Positions 44,115 through 53,280 of a stretch of 64,000 nt of DNA are shown one piece after another (positions within the stretch are counted from its first letter, which is position 1; the number at the start of each line of letters is the position of its first letter). The stretch comes from Candidatus Dependentiae bacterium (GTDB taxonomy: Bacteria; Babelota; Babeliae; Babelales; RVW-14), in the NCBI GenBank assembly GCA_018266175.1, contig JAFEAY010000016.1:1-64000 (forward strand), written 5' to 3'. The position numbers were made by a program, and so were the translations under genes. Under the pieces are notes generated by a model. That model was not told the origin of the DNA. It ran no database searches and saw only the letters and a list, made by a program, of their open reading frames with translations.

Positions 44115-46226
44115 ATGAATAAATTATTTTTTTTAACCTTATTTCTACTCAATGTTAATACTGCTACAGGATCCCTAGAAATGTCTTTGAACAAGCTACA
44201 TAATAGCCTGCAAGACTTAAGGAACCGACTCACAACGCTAAGAGATAACCTCAACAAATTAAAAAGTACGCTATCTGGGAAGCAAGTTGACCAACCTGAG
44301 GAAGTAAAAAAAATTGTATACGATAAAATTGACTACCTAGAGATCCCTGAAGACGACCTTGATCTTCCTTTTCCAGAAAATATTAGGCAAAATTTTCCCA
44401 ACACAAGTGTTTTTGAAAAATTTTATCAGTACTTTAAACAAAAATATTTAAGCACAGCGGTTTTGGATAATAAATGCCAAGCCTGGATTAAATATCCAGA
44501 GCACTACAAAATTCACATTTCTGATGAAGAATTTGAAGAGTCTCGTCTTCATGACGAACTCAATTTATTGGGCGTTCTTGAATCTGAAAAAAAATTCGAA
44601 GAACTCAAAAAAACCGCAACACCTGAGATGCTCAAGAAATTAAACAAACAGCTAATGGATACAAATTATTTTATGAAAATAGCTGAGCTCAAAGATAGAG
44701 CAACAAACAACGTTATCCTAGCTCAGAAACAAAGAGCCCGCGGAATAAATTTATTCAATCACCTTCCAATAGCATTAGATACCATTGGTCGAGCTTGTTT
44801 TGAAAAGTATGTTCTTGATGCATGCCTTGCATACATTAATCAGCATGACCCAAACCGCATGGCTTCTGCAAACGATGAGCTTTGGGTTTATACTAATTTT
44901 TTAAAAAAATTTATTACTCAAAACCTGTCTAGTTCAGCCGAAAATCTTGTATTAAATAATGCAGCCGAACTTACCATACAATCTCTGGATGATATGTACT
45001 TTCATGCAGAAAGAGACCCCGACTCGGACTATCCATCCAGCTCAAAAAATTTTGTCTGGTGCCATTGTTTATTAGGAAGACTACTTGAATGTAATGATAT
45101 CCATCCTGATATCAGAAAATCGCTTCAGAGTAATTCCTTAAAGTATCCACTATGCTATCTTATCTATGAGACAATGCACATAACGCTTAATCACAATTAC
45201 TTCCTCATCAATAAATTGGCACATCTTTTTAACTGGGATAAAAATGTTGAAATTCCCAAAAAAGTTTCATTTCATATCGGATTCGAACAGGCTTTTGGTG
45301 AAATAATAAACCTTTTTGTCGACAATGAAAAAATGGTTGAAAGTAAATTGCTCATACAAACTCAAAAAAAAGAATTTGCTGATAAAGGAGAAATCCTACT
45401 AAGAGACGGTCACCCTCGGAATATTATTTACGGAAAAAAGCGAGAAATACCACTCGCTTCTGATCCAGTAATAGATGCCAATACAAAAAATTTACCGTAC
45501 AACGACAACAAAAATGAATTTCAATGGTCACAAATAACAGCAACGAATGATCATCCCTCTGCTGTAACAGACAATGATCTTCGTTATGCGATAAAGCTTC
45601 ATCTCTCTCGCCATTCTTGTTACAGCGTAGGACTCATTCCTCGAGACCTCGTTGAAGTGATAAAACTTCCAATAGAAAAAGAAATAGAAAAAGCAAAAAT
45701 TATACGTAAGTACATAATAAATCCTAAAGAACAAGATCGATTAGATAATGAATTTAAAAAACTACGCCGCATTGTAGCTATTGGCACAGTCCTTTCTGGT
45801 GTTGGAGATTTTACAAAATCAAATGACATAAATACTCGTTTCAAGGACATTCTTAACGAAAAAACCAGTGAGATTATTCTTAAGAATAAGGCCACTCAAA
45901 TCAGTCAGCTCTTCACTGAACAAATTAAAGTTAATAGTTATTACATCAAGGAGGATAATACAAAAGAGCAAGATGCTCATATTACACTTCATTCAATTAA
46001 TCAAGAAGAATGGCTTGGTGTATTTTCCTACCTTAAATCAATTCTCAATCGTTCACTTGACGGCGACGCTAACCTAGAAAAACAGCACAAAAATATAAAC
46101 GCTTTCATAAAAGCACTCAAAGAAAATTCTATGCAAGAAAGACTTGAGAAAATCATGACTGATAAAAAAGATAAAGACTGTCTTGAACCGATTTATAAAG
46201 CACTTTATAAGATTTTTCCAAGCTGA
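44115..46226 (+). CDS. Large exported protein, N-terminal coiled coil, unknown family
   Basis: 703 residues from the ATG at 44115, which gives a clean signal peptide (MNKLFFLTLFLLNVNTATG); an in-frame ATG at 44106 adds three residues. Just after it, SLNKLHNSLQDLRNRLTTL and DNLNKLKSTL form a short heptad coiled coil. The rest is mostly helical and charged, without recognisable motifs. A few His/Glu pairs are seen (YETMHITLNHNYF) but no proven metal site. There is no strong ribosome site and a terminator directly upstream, so the promoter must lie within the hairpin region or the gene is weakly expressed. Function unknown. Confidence 0.65.
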   Translation: MNKLFFLTLFLLNVNTATGSLEMSLNKLHNSLQDLRNRLTTLRDNLNKLKSTLSGKQVDQPEEVKKIVYDKIDYLEIPEDDLDLPFPENIRQNFPNTSVFEKFYQYFKQKYLSTAVLDNKCQAWIKYPEHYKIHISDEEFEESRLHDELNLLGVLESEKKFEELKKTATPEMLKKLNKQLMDTNYFMKIAELKDRATNNVILAQKQRARGINLFNHLPIALDTIGRACFEKYVLDACLAYINQHDPNRMASANDELWVYTNFLKKFITQNLSSSAENLVLNNAAELTIQSLDDMYFHAERDPDSDYPSSSKNFVWCHCLLGRLLECNDIHPDIRKSLQSNSLKYPLCYLIYETMHITLNHNYFLINKLAHLFNWDKNVEIPKKVSFHIGFEQAFGEIINLFVDNEKMVESKLLIQTQKKEFADKGEILLRDGHPRNIIYGKKREIPLASDPVIDANTKNLPYNDNKNEFQWSQITATNDHPSAVTDNDLRYAIKLHLSRHSCYSVGLIPRDLVEVIKLPIEKEIEKAKIIRKYIINPKEQDRLDNEFKKLRRIVAIGTVLSGVGDFTKSNDINTRFKDILNEKTSEIILKNKATQISQLFTEQIKVNSYYIKEDNTKEQDAHITLHSINQEEWLGVFSYLKSILNRSLDGDANLEKQHKNINAFIKALKENSMQERLEKIMTDKKDKDCLEPIYKALYKIFPS

Positions 46227-46271
46227 TGCTTACGAATTAGTTTTCAGAAAAATTAGTTATTTACTGCTCGG

Positions 46272-46282
46272 TTTGGTAAAAT
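46272..46282 (+). promoter_or_regulatory. Predicted extended -10 promoter of tlyA
   Basis: TTTGG-TAAAAT (46272-46282) followed by TCCTAAACAATACTTT, almost the same as the sequence at 42229-42255 before htrA. The -35 is weak (TTAGTT at 46253), as expected for extended -10 promoters. Confidence 0.4.
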
Positions 46283-46360
46283 TCCTAAACAATACTTTCA
46301 CTGGTTGTTGTATCGCAAAGAATGAACTCAATAACAGCACACAAGAACGATATATTTATT

Positions 46361-47101
46361 ATGAAAAACCCAAAAGAACGTCTTGACGCTCGCGTATTAC
46401 GCGAACACCCTCACCTAACCCGTAACCAAGTACAAGGCTTTATTATACAAGGCAAAGTATTGGTTGACGGCAAAGCAATGACTAAATCTGGAACACAAAT
46501 CACCGCTGAAAATGTTGTTGAGTTGACCATACAAGACCCTAAGTTTGTCAGCCGAGCTGGGTTTAAACTTGAAGAGGCGCTCAAGCAGTTTGGCGTTGAC
46601 GTAACTGGCCTCACGGTTGTTGACGCAGGTATTTCCACAGGCGGCTTTACCGATTGCCTTTTGCAGCAAGGCGCCAAGCGAGTGTATGGCGTTGATGTTG
46701 GCTATGGCCAAGTGCACGAAAAGATTCGTACCGACCCACGCGTTGTTTTGCTTGAAAAAACCAATCTGCGACTTCTTGAACGACTTCCGGAGCAGGTTGA
46801 CTTAGCAACGCTTGATTTGTCATTTATCTCACTCCTTAAAGTAATCCCTGCTATAAAAAACTTACTTAAACCGGATGGTAGAATTGTTGCACTCATCAAG
46901 CCTCAATTTGAAGCTGAGCGACACGAAGTAAGCCGTGGTGGAGTTATTAAAGAAGATGCCATTCACCAACGCATTATTCAGCAAATCAAGACTGGCATGG
47001 AAGAATTTGGATTTACCTTGGTCCACGTTATTGAGTCACCTATTGTTGGTGCAACATCAGGGAATAAAGAATTTCTTGGATACTTTGTTTCAAAACAATA
47101 A
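46361..47101 (+). CDS. tlyA: TlyA-family rRNA 2'-O-methyltransferase
   Basis: 246 residues from the ATG at 46361 so that the S4 RNA-binding domain (KERLDARVLREHP, GKVLVDGKAMTKSG) starts at the N-terminus as in the family; an ATG at 46322 would add 13 residues. The FtsJ-like domain follows: FVSRAGFKLEEAL, VVDAGISTGGFTDCLLQQGA, VYGVDVGYGQ, LDLSFISL, ALIKPQFE and SPIVGATSGNKEFL. TlyA enzymes methylate cytidines of 16S and/or 23S rRNA. Length and motif order are normal. No good ribosome site is visible before either start. Confidence 0.9.
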   Translation: MKNPKERLDARVLREHPHLTRNQVQGFIIQGKVLVDGKAMTKSGTQITAENVVELTIQDPKFVSRAGFKLEEALKQFGVDVTGLTVVDAGISTGGFTDCLLQQGAKRVYGVDVGYGQVHEKIRTDPRVVLLEKTNLRLLERLPEQVDLATLDLSFISLLKVIPAIKNLLKPDGRIVALIKPQFEAERHEVSRGGVIKEDAIHQRIIQQIKTGMEEFGFTLVHVIESPIVGATSGNKEFLGYFVSKQ

Positions 47102-47122
47102 GAAAATTATCTGAACAAATCA

Positions 47123-47155
47123 AAAGCCCCTCGACCTAAAATCGAGGGGCTTTTT
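47123..47155. terminator. Strong bidirectional terminator
   Basis: AAAGCCCCTCGA (47123-47134) and its complement (47142-47153) form a 12-bp GC-rich stem with a 7-base loop and flanking T/A runs. It separates the convergent tlyA and 47175 genes. Confidence 0.9.
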
Positions 47156-47174
47156 AAATTACTTAGTTTAAAGC

Positions 47175-48212
47175 TTAGTTAGCTGGATTAACAATTACAA
47201 CTCTCATTGGAGCTGGATCCGCTGTAGCGCTCCATAAACCGGCATTTATACCAGCATTATTAACAATCTTATCAGCTTTTTTCTGAAGAGGATTACCAAC
47301 ATAATCCATAAACAACTTACAAATGATAAGAGTAGTCACCGTTGCGCATGCAGTTTTCACGCCTGACTCAAGAATGCTTGCAGACCACTCTGGAAGTTTA
47401 AAATCGCTGCAATCTTTTTCAATCAGACGCATAAACTTAATCCCAAAACCTTCAGCTGCATTACCAAAATCAACACCACAGGTTGTAATGTCGGTCATGA
47501 TAGCAGTTGCTTTGTTATAGAATTCCATTGTTGATTCATCGGTTGGAGAAACCAAGGTAAAGTAAGCATTCAAAAATGCATAGTCACTTGCATCCAAATT
47601 TGCTCCGCCCTTACGAATATCAATGAGCAAGCTTGGCTTTTTAGCAAAGGTCAAACCTTTTTCAGCAATCTTATTTTCAAGGTATTGTCGTACCGACTTA
47701 AATTCTTCAGCATTGCGAAGAACCCACTTCATTGCAACACCATCGGTCATTTCATCAACAAGAAATGTTCCAGGATATGTTTCTTGAGGCAAGATACCGG
47801 TTAAGGTCAAAGCACCTGCAATCATGCAACCAATGTAAGACTCTCTAAAGCCATCGTATTTACGATCAATTTGAATACCCGCATCAAGCGCTTTAACTGT
47901 TCTTCTGACAGGAATAAGTGCCTCTAAATCTTGAGCTGTTTTTGCAAGACGAGGACTGCCGTCGATTTCAGTACCACACATAACCGATGTAAAGGTATTT
48001 TCTGCGGGATCAAAACGAAGCATGTACGGATATTTTGCGCCAACCGATTTAAAAACTACAAACGGTTCTGCAATAGTTAACGGAAAGCTTGTAAACCCAG
48101 CTTTTTTTTCAACTAATTCAGCTTCTGGACTTACAAAATCTGCATGCAGATTTACTGCTGTAGCACATGCAAGAGCAAGAACGCCACTTGCAATAAATTT
48201 TCTCAACATCAT
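47175..48212 (-). CDS. Exported protein of unknown function
   Basis: 345 residues from the ATG at 48212, 5 bases after GGTGGAG; the ATG at 48263 would precede the signal peptide with 17 extra residues. Signal peptide about 1-24 (FIASGVLALACATAVNLHA|D). The body is a mixed alpha/beta protein; a C-terminal hydrophobic stretch GVKTACATVTTLIICKLFMDYVG could insert in a membrane. It has a well-formed promoter and terminator of its own, which suggests a well-expressed single gene. No family recognised. Confidence 0.7.
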   Translation of the reverse strand: MMLRKFIASGVLALACATAVNLHADFVSPEAELVEKKAGFTSFPLTIAEPFVVFKSVGAKYPYMLRFDPAENTFTSVMCGTEIDGSPRLAKTAQDLEALIPVRRTVKALDAGIQIDRKYDGFRESYIGCMIAGALTLTGILPQETYPGTFLVDEMTDGVAMKWVLRNAEEFKSVRQYLENKIAEKGLTFAKKPSLLIDIRKGGANLDASDYAFLNAYFTLVSPTDESTMEFYNKATAIMTDITTCGVDFGNAAEGFGIKFMRLIEKDCSDFKLPEWSASILESGVKTACATVTTLIICKLFMDYVGNPLQKKADKIVNNAGINAGLWSATADPAPMRVVIVNPAN

Positions 48213-48284
48213 GGTAACTCCACCATAAAAACACCTAAACCGACTGGCATGCCCGAAGCACACACATTTTTTACTCGTATGGCC

Positions 48285-48312
48285 ATTGTATAATAATGAG
48301 CACTTTTTTCAA
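48285..48312 (-). promoter_or_regulatory. Predicted promoter of the 48212 gene
   Basis: Minus strand TTGAAA (48312-48307), 16-bp spacer, TACAAT (48290-48285), about 70 bases before the ATG. Confidence 0.55.
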
Positions 48313-48395
48313 GAAAATAGTCGCTACCTCATGCTAGCAATAAAGCCGATGGGATCATTCTTTTATTAATTTATTCAGACAGAATATAAGAGGTG

Positions 48396-49442
48396 TTATT
48401 TAATTAAATATTTGCCCGCCAGAATAGCAAAGAGCGCAACCAGGGCAATTGGAGCAAGTGCAATCCAAGCAGAACAACCATACGCAACCAAAAAATCAAG
48501 GAGTGCTTGGCTCGTCAAAAACAGTGGATAAGCTGCACATAATGCAATCCAGCGCAATCTGTTATGCCCATACCAAACCGTAAATAATAGTATTGTTATC
48601 AACGAATACAAAAGAACGTAAAAATATGATGTTATTATTTTAAGCAACTGATACAAAAGCTTATTAACAACGGAATTTGGCAGCTGTTTATAGGCATGCA
48701 CAATAATTGGATACAAATTAAGAGCTGTTGGCACTTGATCTTCAAGTGAAAGCTGCGAAAATAATTCAGGGAAAGTCATAACCTTTTGACTAATTGGTAG
48801 ACACTGATGCGCCATTGCGTCAAAGCTACTTCCCTGTTCAATAGAGAGCTGATTTGCCTCAAGATCAACTGAAAAATTTGAACCTATAAGCGCCTGCTCA
48901 ATTGAGAAATCTGGAGACATGGTAAGCACTGTTATGTTTTGCCCACTGTTAGTACCCATATCAAGCATACCAATATGACAAAAGCGACTATCACTTAATT
49001 GAATCCAGCGATGAACAAGTAACTGTGGTGCTTTTTGTTTAAAATGCTTTACTTTAAATTGCTCAGCTTTGAACGCAAGCTTACAAACAAACAATTCTTT
49101 ACTCACCATAACAACGCCTGCAAACAAGCATCCTGCCAGCACAAATAACCGAATGAGCTCTTTGTTGTTGATATTAAGCATCATCATGAGTTCCCACTCA
49201 TGATGCACATAAAACTCTCTGAGTAATAACCCTGTTGCAAGCCAACACCCCACCGCACAGTTATCAACAAGCACTGGAAGGGCATTAAGCCCTAAGAACA
49301 TTCCAATATGCGCAAACGATGCATGCGATACACGCATAAGCTTTTCAAAAAGCTCAATAAGCGTCAACAGAGCTGTAAGTAAAAGAGTTATCGTACCAAC
49401 ATAATAACAATAGCGTTTAAAAAAATACCGGATAAAAACCAT
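48396..49442 (-). CDS. LptF/LptG-family permease
   Basis: 348 residues of the YjgP/YjgQ family. Three membrane segments occur in the first 120 residues (YCYYVGTITLLLTALLTLIE, VDNCAVGCWLATGLLL, LFVLAGCLFAGVVMV), followed by a periplasmic beta-jellyroll region (about 140-260) and three C-terminal segments. NNKELIRLFVLAG matches the conserved coupling-helix region. Family role: part of the LptB2FG ABC transporter that extracts lipopolysaccharide from the inner membrane. Only one such gene is present here; whether it is F or G cannot be decided. It follows the DUF502 gene closely on the same strand. Confidence 0.8.
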   Translation of the reverse strand: MVFIRYFFKRYCYYVGTITLLLTALLTLIELFEKLMRVSHASFAHIGMFLGLNALPVLVDNCAVGCWLATGLLLREFYVHHEWELMMMLNINNKELIRLFVLAGCLFAGVVMVSKELFVCKLAFKAEQFKVKHFKQKAPQLLVHRWIQLSDSRFCHIGMLDMGTNSGQNITVLTMSPDFSIEQALIGSNFSVDLEANQLSIEQGSSFDAMAHQCLPISQKVMTFPELFSQLSLEDQVPTALNLYPIIVHAYKQLPNSVVNKLLYQLLKIITSYFYVLLYSLITILLFTVWYGHNRLRWIALCAAYPLFLTSQALLDFLVAYGCSAWIALAPIALVALFAILAGKYLIK

Positions 49443-49454
49443 AAAGAGTAAGCG

Positions 49455-50138
49455 CTATGTTAATTTTTTTGCTCGATCGAGCAAAGATTTTGGAGTCACT
49501 AAGCCGCAAGAAACAATAGCCTTAATCGCCTCTTCAAATGAAATGTCGGTATGCGTGATATCATATTCTGACATAATAAAGAAATATCCGCTTGAAGGAT
49601 TTGGAGAGTTGGGCATAAAAACCTTATAATACTTTTCTCCAGGCTTTCCGCGCTCAGTTTCAGGAAGAAGTTGTTGATAGGTAAATTCTGCTGATTCAAG
49701 TAAAAATGCAAGATGATATTGTCCTTTTTGTGGATAGGGAATCAAAACAACTTTTTTTCCTGAATAATCGCTTTCGGAAAGCTTGAAAAAATCCACCAAT
49801 GTTTTTACCGCTGAATAAATAATACGAATAAGCGGAATGCGAATAATGAGCGATTCAAAATAATGAACAATACTGTTAACAATAAAAACTTTAAGGACAA
49901 CCCCAATAAACAAAATAATTATCGTTACAATAATGAACTGTGATCCGGGAATTTGCTTGAGAAATTGAGGCTCAATCTGGTGCAATGGCTGCAAAATTCT
50001 TACTAAAAAGTTATACGCAAATCCAATAAAAAATACAGTGGCCGCTAAGGGAATTATGGTAAAAAGACCACTTAAAAAAAGCGTCTGAAATGCTTGTGTA
50101 ATTCTGTTCGTAAAACTTTGTTCTTTTTCGTTCATCAT
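49455..50138 (-). CDS. DUF502 family membrane protein
   Basis: 227 residues. Two N-terminal membrane segments (LFLSGLFTIIPLAATVFFIGFAY in part, and FIIVTIIILFIGVVLKVF) are followed by the DUF502 hallmarks RIPLIRIIYSAVKTLVDFF, VVLIPYPQKGQYHLAFLLE, VFMPNSPNPSSGYFFIM and SFEEAIKAIVSCGLV. The family is widespread but its function is not established. It lies between glmM and the LptF/G-like gene, in an apparent envelope operon. GGGAG precedes two tandem ATGs (50138, 50135). Confidence 0.85.
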   Translation of the reverse strand: MMNEKEQSFTNRITQAFQTLFLSGLFTIIPLAATVFFIGFAYNFLVRILQPLHQIEPQFLKQIPGSQFIIVTIIILFIGVVLKVFIVNSIVHYFESLIIRIPLIRIIYSAVKTLVDFFKLSESDYSGKKVVLIPYPQKGQYHLAFLLESAEFTYQQLLPETERGKPGEKYYKVFMPNSPNPSSGYFFIMSEYDITHTDISFEEAIKAIVSCGLVTPKSLLDRAKKLT

Positions 50139-50158
50139 ATATCTCCCAATAATTTTAA

Positions 50159-51505
50159 TTAAATATCAAGATTTAACGCCTGCTGCAACCGTGCTGCAAG
50201 TACCTGCGCAATATGTCGTGCATAGTCATGATTTGGCGCCTCAGTCATAACACGGAGTAAATTTTCAGTCCCTGAATAACGCACCAGCACTCTACCATGC
50301 TCTAGAAGTTGTTCATACTCCTGAATAATATTTTGGAAAGGATCTACAGCCAAATCTTTTTTCTGAGCAACGGGAACATTAATAAGAACCTGGGGGAATT
50401 TTTCAAACGTTATAAAGTCCCAATTTTTTTGATGCATCAAACTCATAAGTACCATCAGTGCGGTAAAAATTGCATCACATGTTGGCAGATAATTTTTCAG
50501 GATAATGTGCCCAGAGTTTTCACCACCTAACAAGAGCTGCTCCTGCTCCAAGCTTGCAAAAACATACTTATCGCCAACAGCAGCACGCACAAGATCCCTA
50601 TTTTGTGCTTCTAGTGCGCACTCAAGCGCTTGGTTCGTCATGACAGTGCCAACAACTGCACGCTCCTGTGCATATTCAGGCAACGCGAGCAACTGATACA
50701 AAATATCATCACCATCTTTAATTTGGCCATATTTGTTTACTGCAATAACGCGGTCTCCATCCCCATCAAAAGCAAAACCGATATCAGCACCCCAACGGAC
50801 CACTTCATAAGCAAGATTTTCTGGGTAAAGTGCTCCGCAACGATCATTAATATTAAAACCGTTGGGCTGATCGTTAAGAGTAATAACACGAGCTTTAAGC
50901 GCTTTAAAAATAGCTGGGGCTACTGCTGATGTCGCACCATTCGAACAATCGAGAACTACGGTAAGACCTTCTAAAAAATTTTCAGTAAAATGAGCCCCTA
51001 CCAAATCTTGGTAGGTACTAGCGGCCGTTTGCCATCGATAAATTTGAGCCTTGTCATGCGGCACAAGCTGTTCACTATTTTTTGAAAAATGCTCATAAAG
51101 AGCAACAATACGCGCTTCTTCTTGAGCGTTAAGCTTGCAATTGTCTTTGCCAAAAAATTTAATACCATTATCAACATATGGATTATGTGAAGCAGAAATG
51201 ACAAGCCCGGCATCAATACTTTTATCATGCATCATAAGTTGACACAGTGCCGGAGTTGGAAGAACACCTGCATCAATGATGGTAACTGGAAATTTTGATA
51301 GACCAGTAATCAGATCATTTTTAATGCGGTCGAAAGAAATACGAGTGTCACCACATATTAAAAGCTTTGGTGAGGATATTTGATACTGCTCCTGAGCCCA
51401 ATATGCAAAAGCACAGCCCAAATAAAAAAGCGCCTGAGGTGTAAATGGGTATAAATCGGCTCGGCCTCGAATGCCATCAGTACCAAATGAAATGGTATCT
51501 TTCAC
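50159..51505 (-). CDS. glmM: Phosphoglucosamine mutase
   Basis: 448 residues from a GTG with AGGGA upstream. N-terminus FGTDGIRGRAD; phosphoserine loop VISASHNPYVDNGIKFFG (Ser near 106); metal-binding FDGDGDR; sugar loop GGENSGH; phosphate-binding VRYSGTENLLRVM. The FGTDGIRG and GENSGH set points to GlmM rather than a phosphomannomutase. It converts glucosamine-6-phosphate to glucosamine-1-phosphate for UDP-GlcNAc, needed for peptidoglycan and lipid A. It is first in the run glmM, DUF502, LptF/G-like. Confidence 0.93.
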   Translation of the reverse strand: MKDTISFGTDGIRGRADLYPFTPQALFYLGCAFAYWAQEQYQISSPKLLICGDTRISFDRIKNDLITGLSKFPVTIIDAGVLPTPALCQLMMHDKSIDAGLVISASHNPYVDNGIKFFGKDNCKLNAQEEARIVALYEHFSKNSEQLVPHDKAQIYRWQTAASTYQDLVGAHFTENFLEGLTVVLDCSNGATSAVAPAIFKALKARVITLNDQPNGFNINDRCGALYPENLAYEVVRWGADIGFAFDGDGDRVIAVNKYGQIKDGDDILYQLLALPEYAQERAVVGTVMTNQALECALEAQNRDLVRAAVGDKYVFASLEQEQLLLGGENSGHIILKNYLPTCDAIFTALMVLMSLMHQKNWDFITFEKFPQVLINVPVAQKKDLAVDPFQNIIQEYEQLLEHGRVLVRYSGTENLLRVMTEAPNHDYARHIAQVLAARLQQALNLDI

Positions 51506-51569
51506 AAAATCCCTATCGTTGCATGTCCATTGTGGACTAATAAAAAAATGCCAGCTCTAAAGTCTTTCT

Positions 51570-51597
51570 ATTATTTTACCCGGTATGGTAAAATAAT
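51570..51597. promoter_or_regulatory. 11-bp inverted repeat between divergent glmM and lysE-like genes
   Basis: ATTATTTTACC (51570-51580) and GGTAAAATAAT (51587-51597) are perfect reverse complements around CGGTAT. The right half overlaps an extended -10-like TGGTAAAAT, and the left half is the mirror image on the other strand. It could be an operator or back-to-back -10 elements driving both genes. Confidence 0.5.
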
Positions 51598-51655
51598 ACA
51601 AAAATATCAACCCTAAGCCTGAGCATGCCTAGCCCAGATGTTGTGGAGAATGAAT

Positions 51656-52300
51656 ATGAAAATGTTATTTTTACTCAAATGTTTTGCACTTGGTATATCT
51701 GCAGTTGCTGGGGTTGGACCTATTTTCATTTTAACGTTTAATCGAGGCGCGCTCAAAGGTTTTGGTCGTGGACTTGCAACTGCGCTGGGAGCTGCTCTTG
51801 GCGACATGCTTCTTTTTTTTCTCGGATTAGTTGGACTATTGAGTATTCTTGAAGGCTCAAAGAATATGGTTCTTCTGCTTGATCTTATCGGCGGCGTTGC
51901 ATTGGTTATTATGGGAACAAAAATGCTTCACAGCACACCAACTTACATTCACGAACGATTGGGTGGAAATGAACCATATCTTGGCACAGTCATCAGATCA
52001 TTCTTATTAACCGTTATCAACCCACTGGCAATCATCTTTTTTTTAATCGTCAGCGTACAACTACTTCCTGCGGGACAAATTCGCTTGCCCTTTAACCAAA
52101 TTATCGCTGCAAGTTTAACGGTTGGTCTTGGATCGCTTACCGCTTTAACTGCTATCGCTTTTGTTGCAAGTAAGCTTGGCAAGTCATTGAGCATTGCCTA
52201 TCTTCTAAAAGTTTCTTACATAACCGGTGTTATTTTTATCGGAATTGGTATTTATTTTTTCAGCGATGTCGTAAGAGCAGCTTTTCATCTTTTTAGATAA
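51656..52300 (+). CDS. LysE/RhtB-family exporter
   Basis: About 214 residues from the ATG at 51656, 7 bases after GGAG; ATGs at 51638 and 51650 fit the ribosome site less well. Six membrane segments; the N-terminal signature is AVAGVGPIFILTFNRGALKGFGRGLATALGAALGD in pieces (GVGPIFILTFNRG), as in LysE translocators, and the middle has FLLTVINPLAIIFFL, the conserved N-P-x-x segment. The family exports amino acids or similar small molecules. Substrate unknown. Confidence 0.8.
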   Translation: MKMLFLLKCFALGISAVAGVGPIFILTFNRGALKGFGRGLATALGAALGDMLLFFLGLVGLLSILEGSKNMVLLLDLIGGVALVIMGTKMLHSTPTYIHERLGGNEPYLGTVIRSFLLTVINPLAIIFFLIVSVQLLPAGQIRLPFNQIIAASLTVGLGSLTALTAIAFVASKLGKSLSIAYLLKVSYITGVIFIGIGIYFFSDVVRAAFHLFR

Positions 52301-52339
52301 AAAAAATGCGCCGAACTTTTTGAACTCAGCGCATTTTTT
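52301..52339. terminator. Bidirectional terminator hairpin
   Basis: AAAAAATGCGC (52301-52311) pairs with GCGCATTTTTT (52329-52339), right after the exporter stop and facing the convergent S24 repressor gene. Both strands end in T-runs. Confidence 0.85.
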
Positions 52340-52357
52340 ATTGAGAAATTTTTAGAA

Positions 52358-53029
52358 CTAACCAAGTCGTTGGTAACGATGCGTTACTTTACCAATAACA
52401 CGGAAGTTGTCTTTTCCTCGAATCAACGCAACCGGTGGGGTCTTGTGATTTACCGATTCAAGAACAATAAAATCTTCCATATAGGTAATTTGCATGATTG
52501 CTTTGATTGGATTGTCGTTTCCATATTCAACAGCTGCAACATCACCTGAGCGAGTCCATGTTTCAGGAGATACAATTAAGTAATCGCCTTTAACAAAATT
52601 TGGAGCCATGCTGTTGTTTTCTACACAAAAGCAAAACATTGATTCATCGGTGCTGTTAAAAACAGGAACAAAAATATCTTTGTATCCTGTTGTTACTTGC
52701 ATCAATTGATTGTTGTATGGCGAAGGATTCGACGGAATGTCACCCATAACCGGTACAATTTTCAACTGAAGATCAACAACCGCATTTTCAGGCATTTTAA
52801 CTGAATTATCAACGTTATCGGTACGGCTTCTACGCTGAGCAAAAAGATCCACTGGATGTGTTCCAAATGCATTTGCAAGCTTTTTAAGCGCGTCTTCATT
52901 CCAACGACGAGTTCCATTCTTGATATGCGTCAGATAGCTTTCAGACATTCCTGTCTTTTCAGCAAGGACCTTGGTTGTCCAACCACGTTCTCTGAGCAAT
53001 TCTTTTACACGCAATTCTGTTGATGACAT
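52358..53029 (-). CDS. Xre/S24-peptidase repressor (CI/LexA-like)
   Basis: 223 residues from the ATG at 53029, 7 bases after GGAAGGAG; an in-frame ATG at 53062 lies before that site. Helix-turn-helix at about 14-62 (WTTKVLAEKTGMSESYLTHIKNGTRRW in pieces, TGMSESYLTHIKNG). The C-terminal S24 domain has Ser140 in ENNSMAPNFVKGDYLIV and a probable Lys176 in NPIKAIMQI, the serine-lysine dyad of LexA/CI/UmuD. The usual Ala-Gly cleavage site is not obvious in the linker (PVMGDIPS), so self-cleavage is uncertain. It may be a stress regulator; no prophage genes are around it. Confidence 0.82.
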   Translation of the reverse strand: MSSTELRVKELLRERGWTTKVLAEKTGMSESYLTHIKNGTRRWNEDALKKLANAFGTHPVDLFAQRRSRTDNVDNSVKMPENAVVDLQLKIVPVMGDIPSNPSPYNNQLMQVTTGYKDIFVPVFNSTDESMFCFCVENNSMAPNFVKGDYLIVSPETWTRSGDVAAVEYGNDNPIKAIMQITYMEDFIVLESVNHKTPPVALIRGKDNFRVIGKVTHRYQRLG

Positions 53030-53280
53030 AAAAAAACTCCTTCCCAAACTTTCTGCTTTCACATAACAAGCACATGTGTCGTCACTAATATAGACTATGC
53101 CAAATTGAAAAGCTACAAAAAAATGCTAGATGTATCTATAAAAAAAATCTTTCATTATGACAAATTCTTATACCCATTTTTTAAAGAACTATTTCCCATG
53201 TACGGCCACAAAGAATCATGTTAAGATACGGCGTAATTTGACTATTAACCCAAGCTCAACTCATTGCAGATGATGACACA

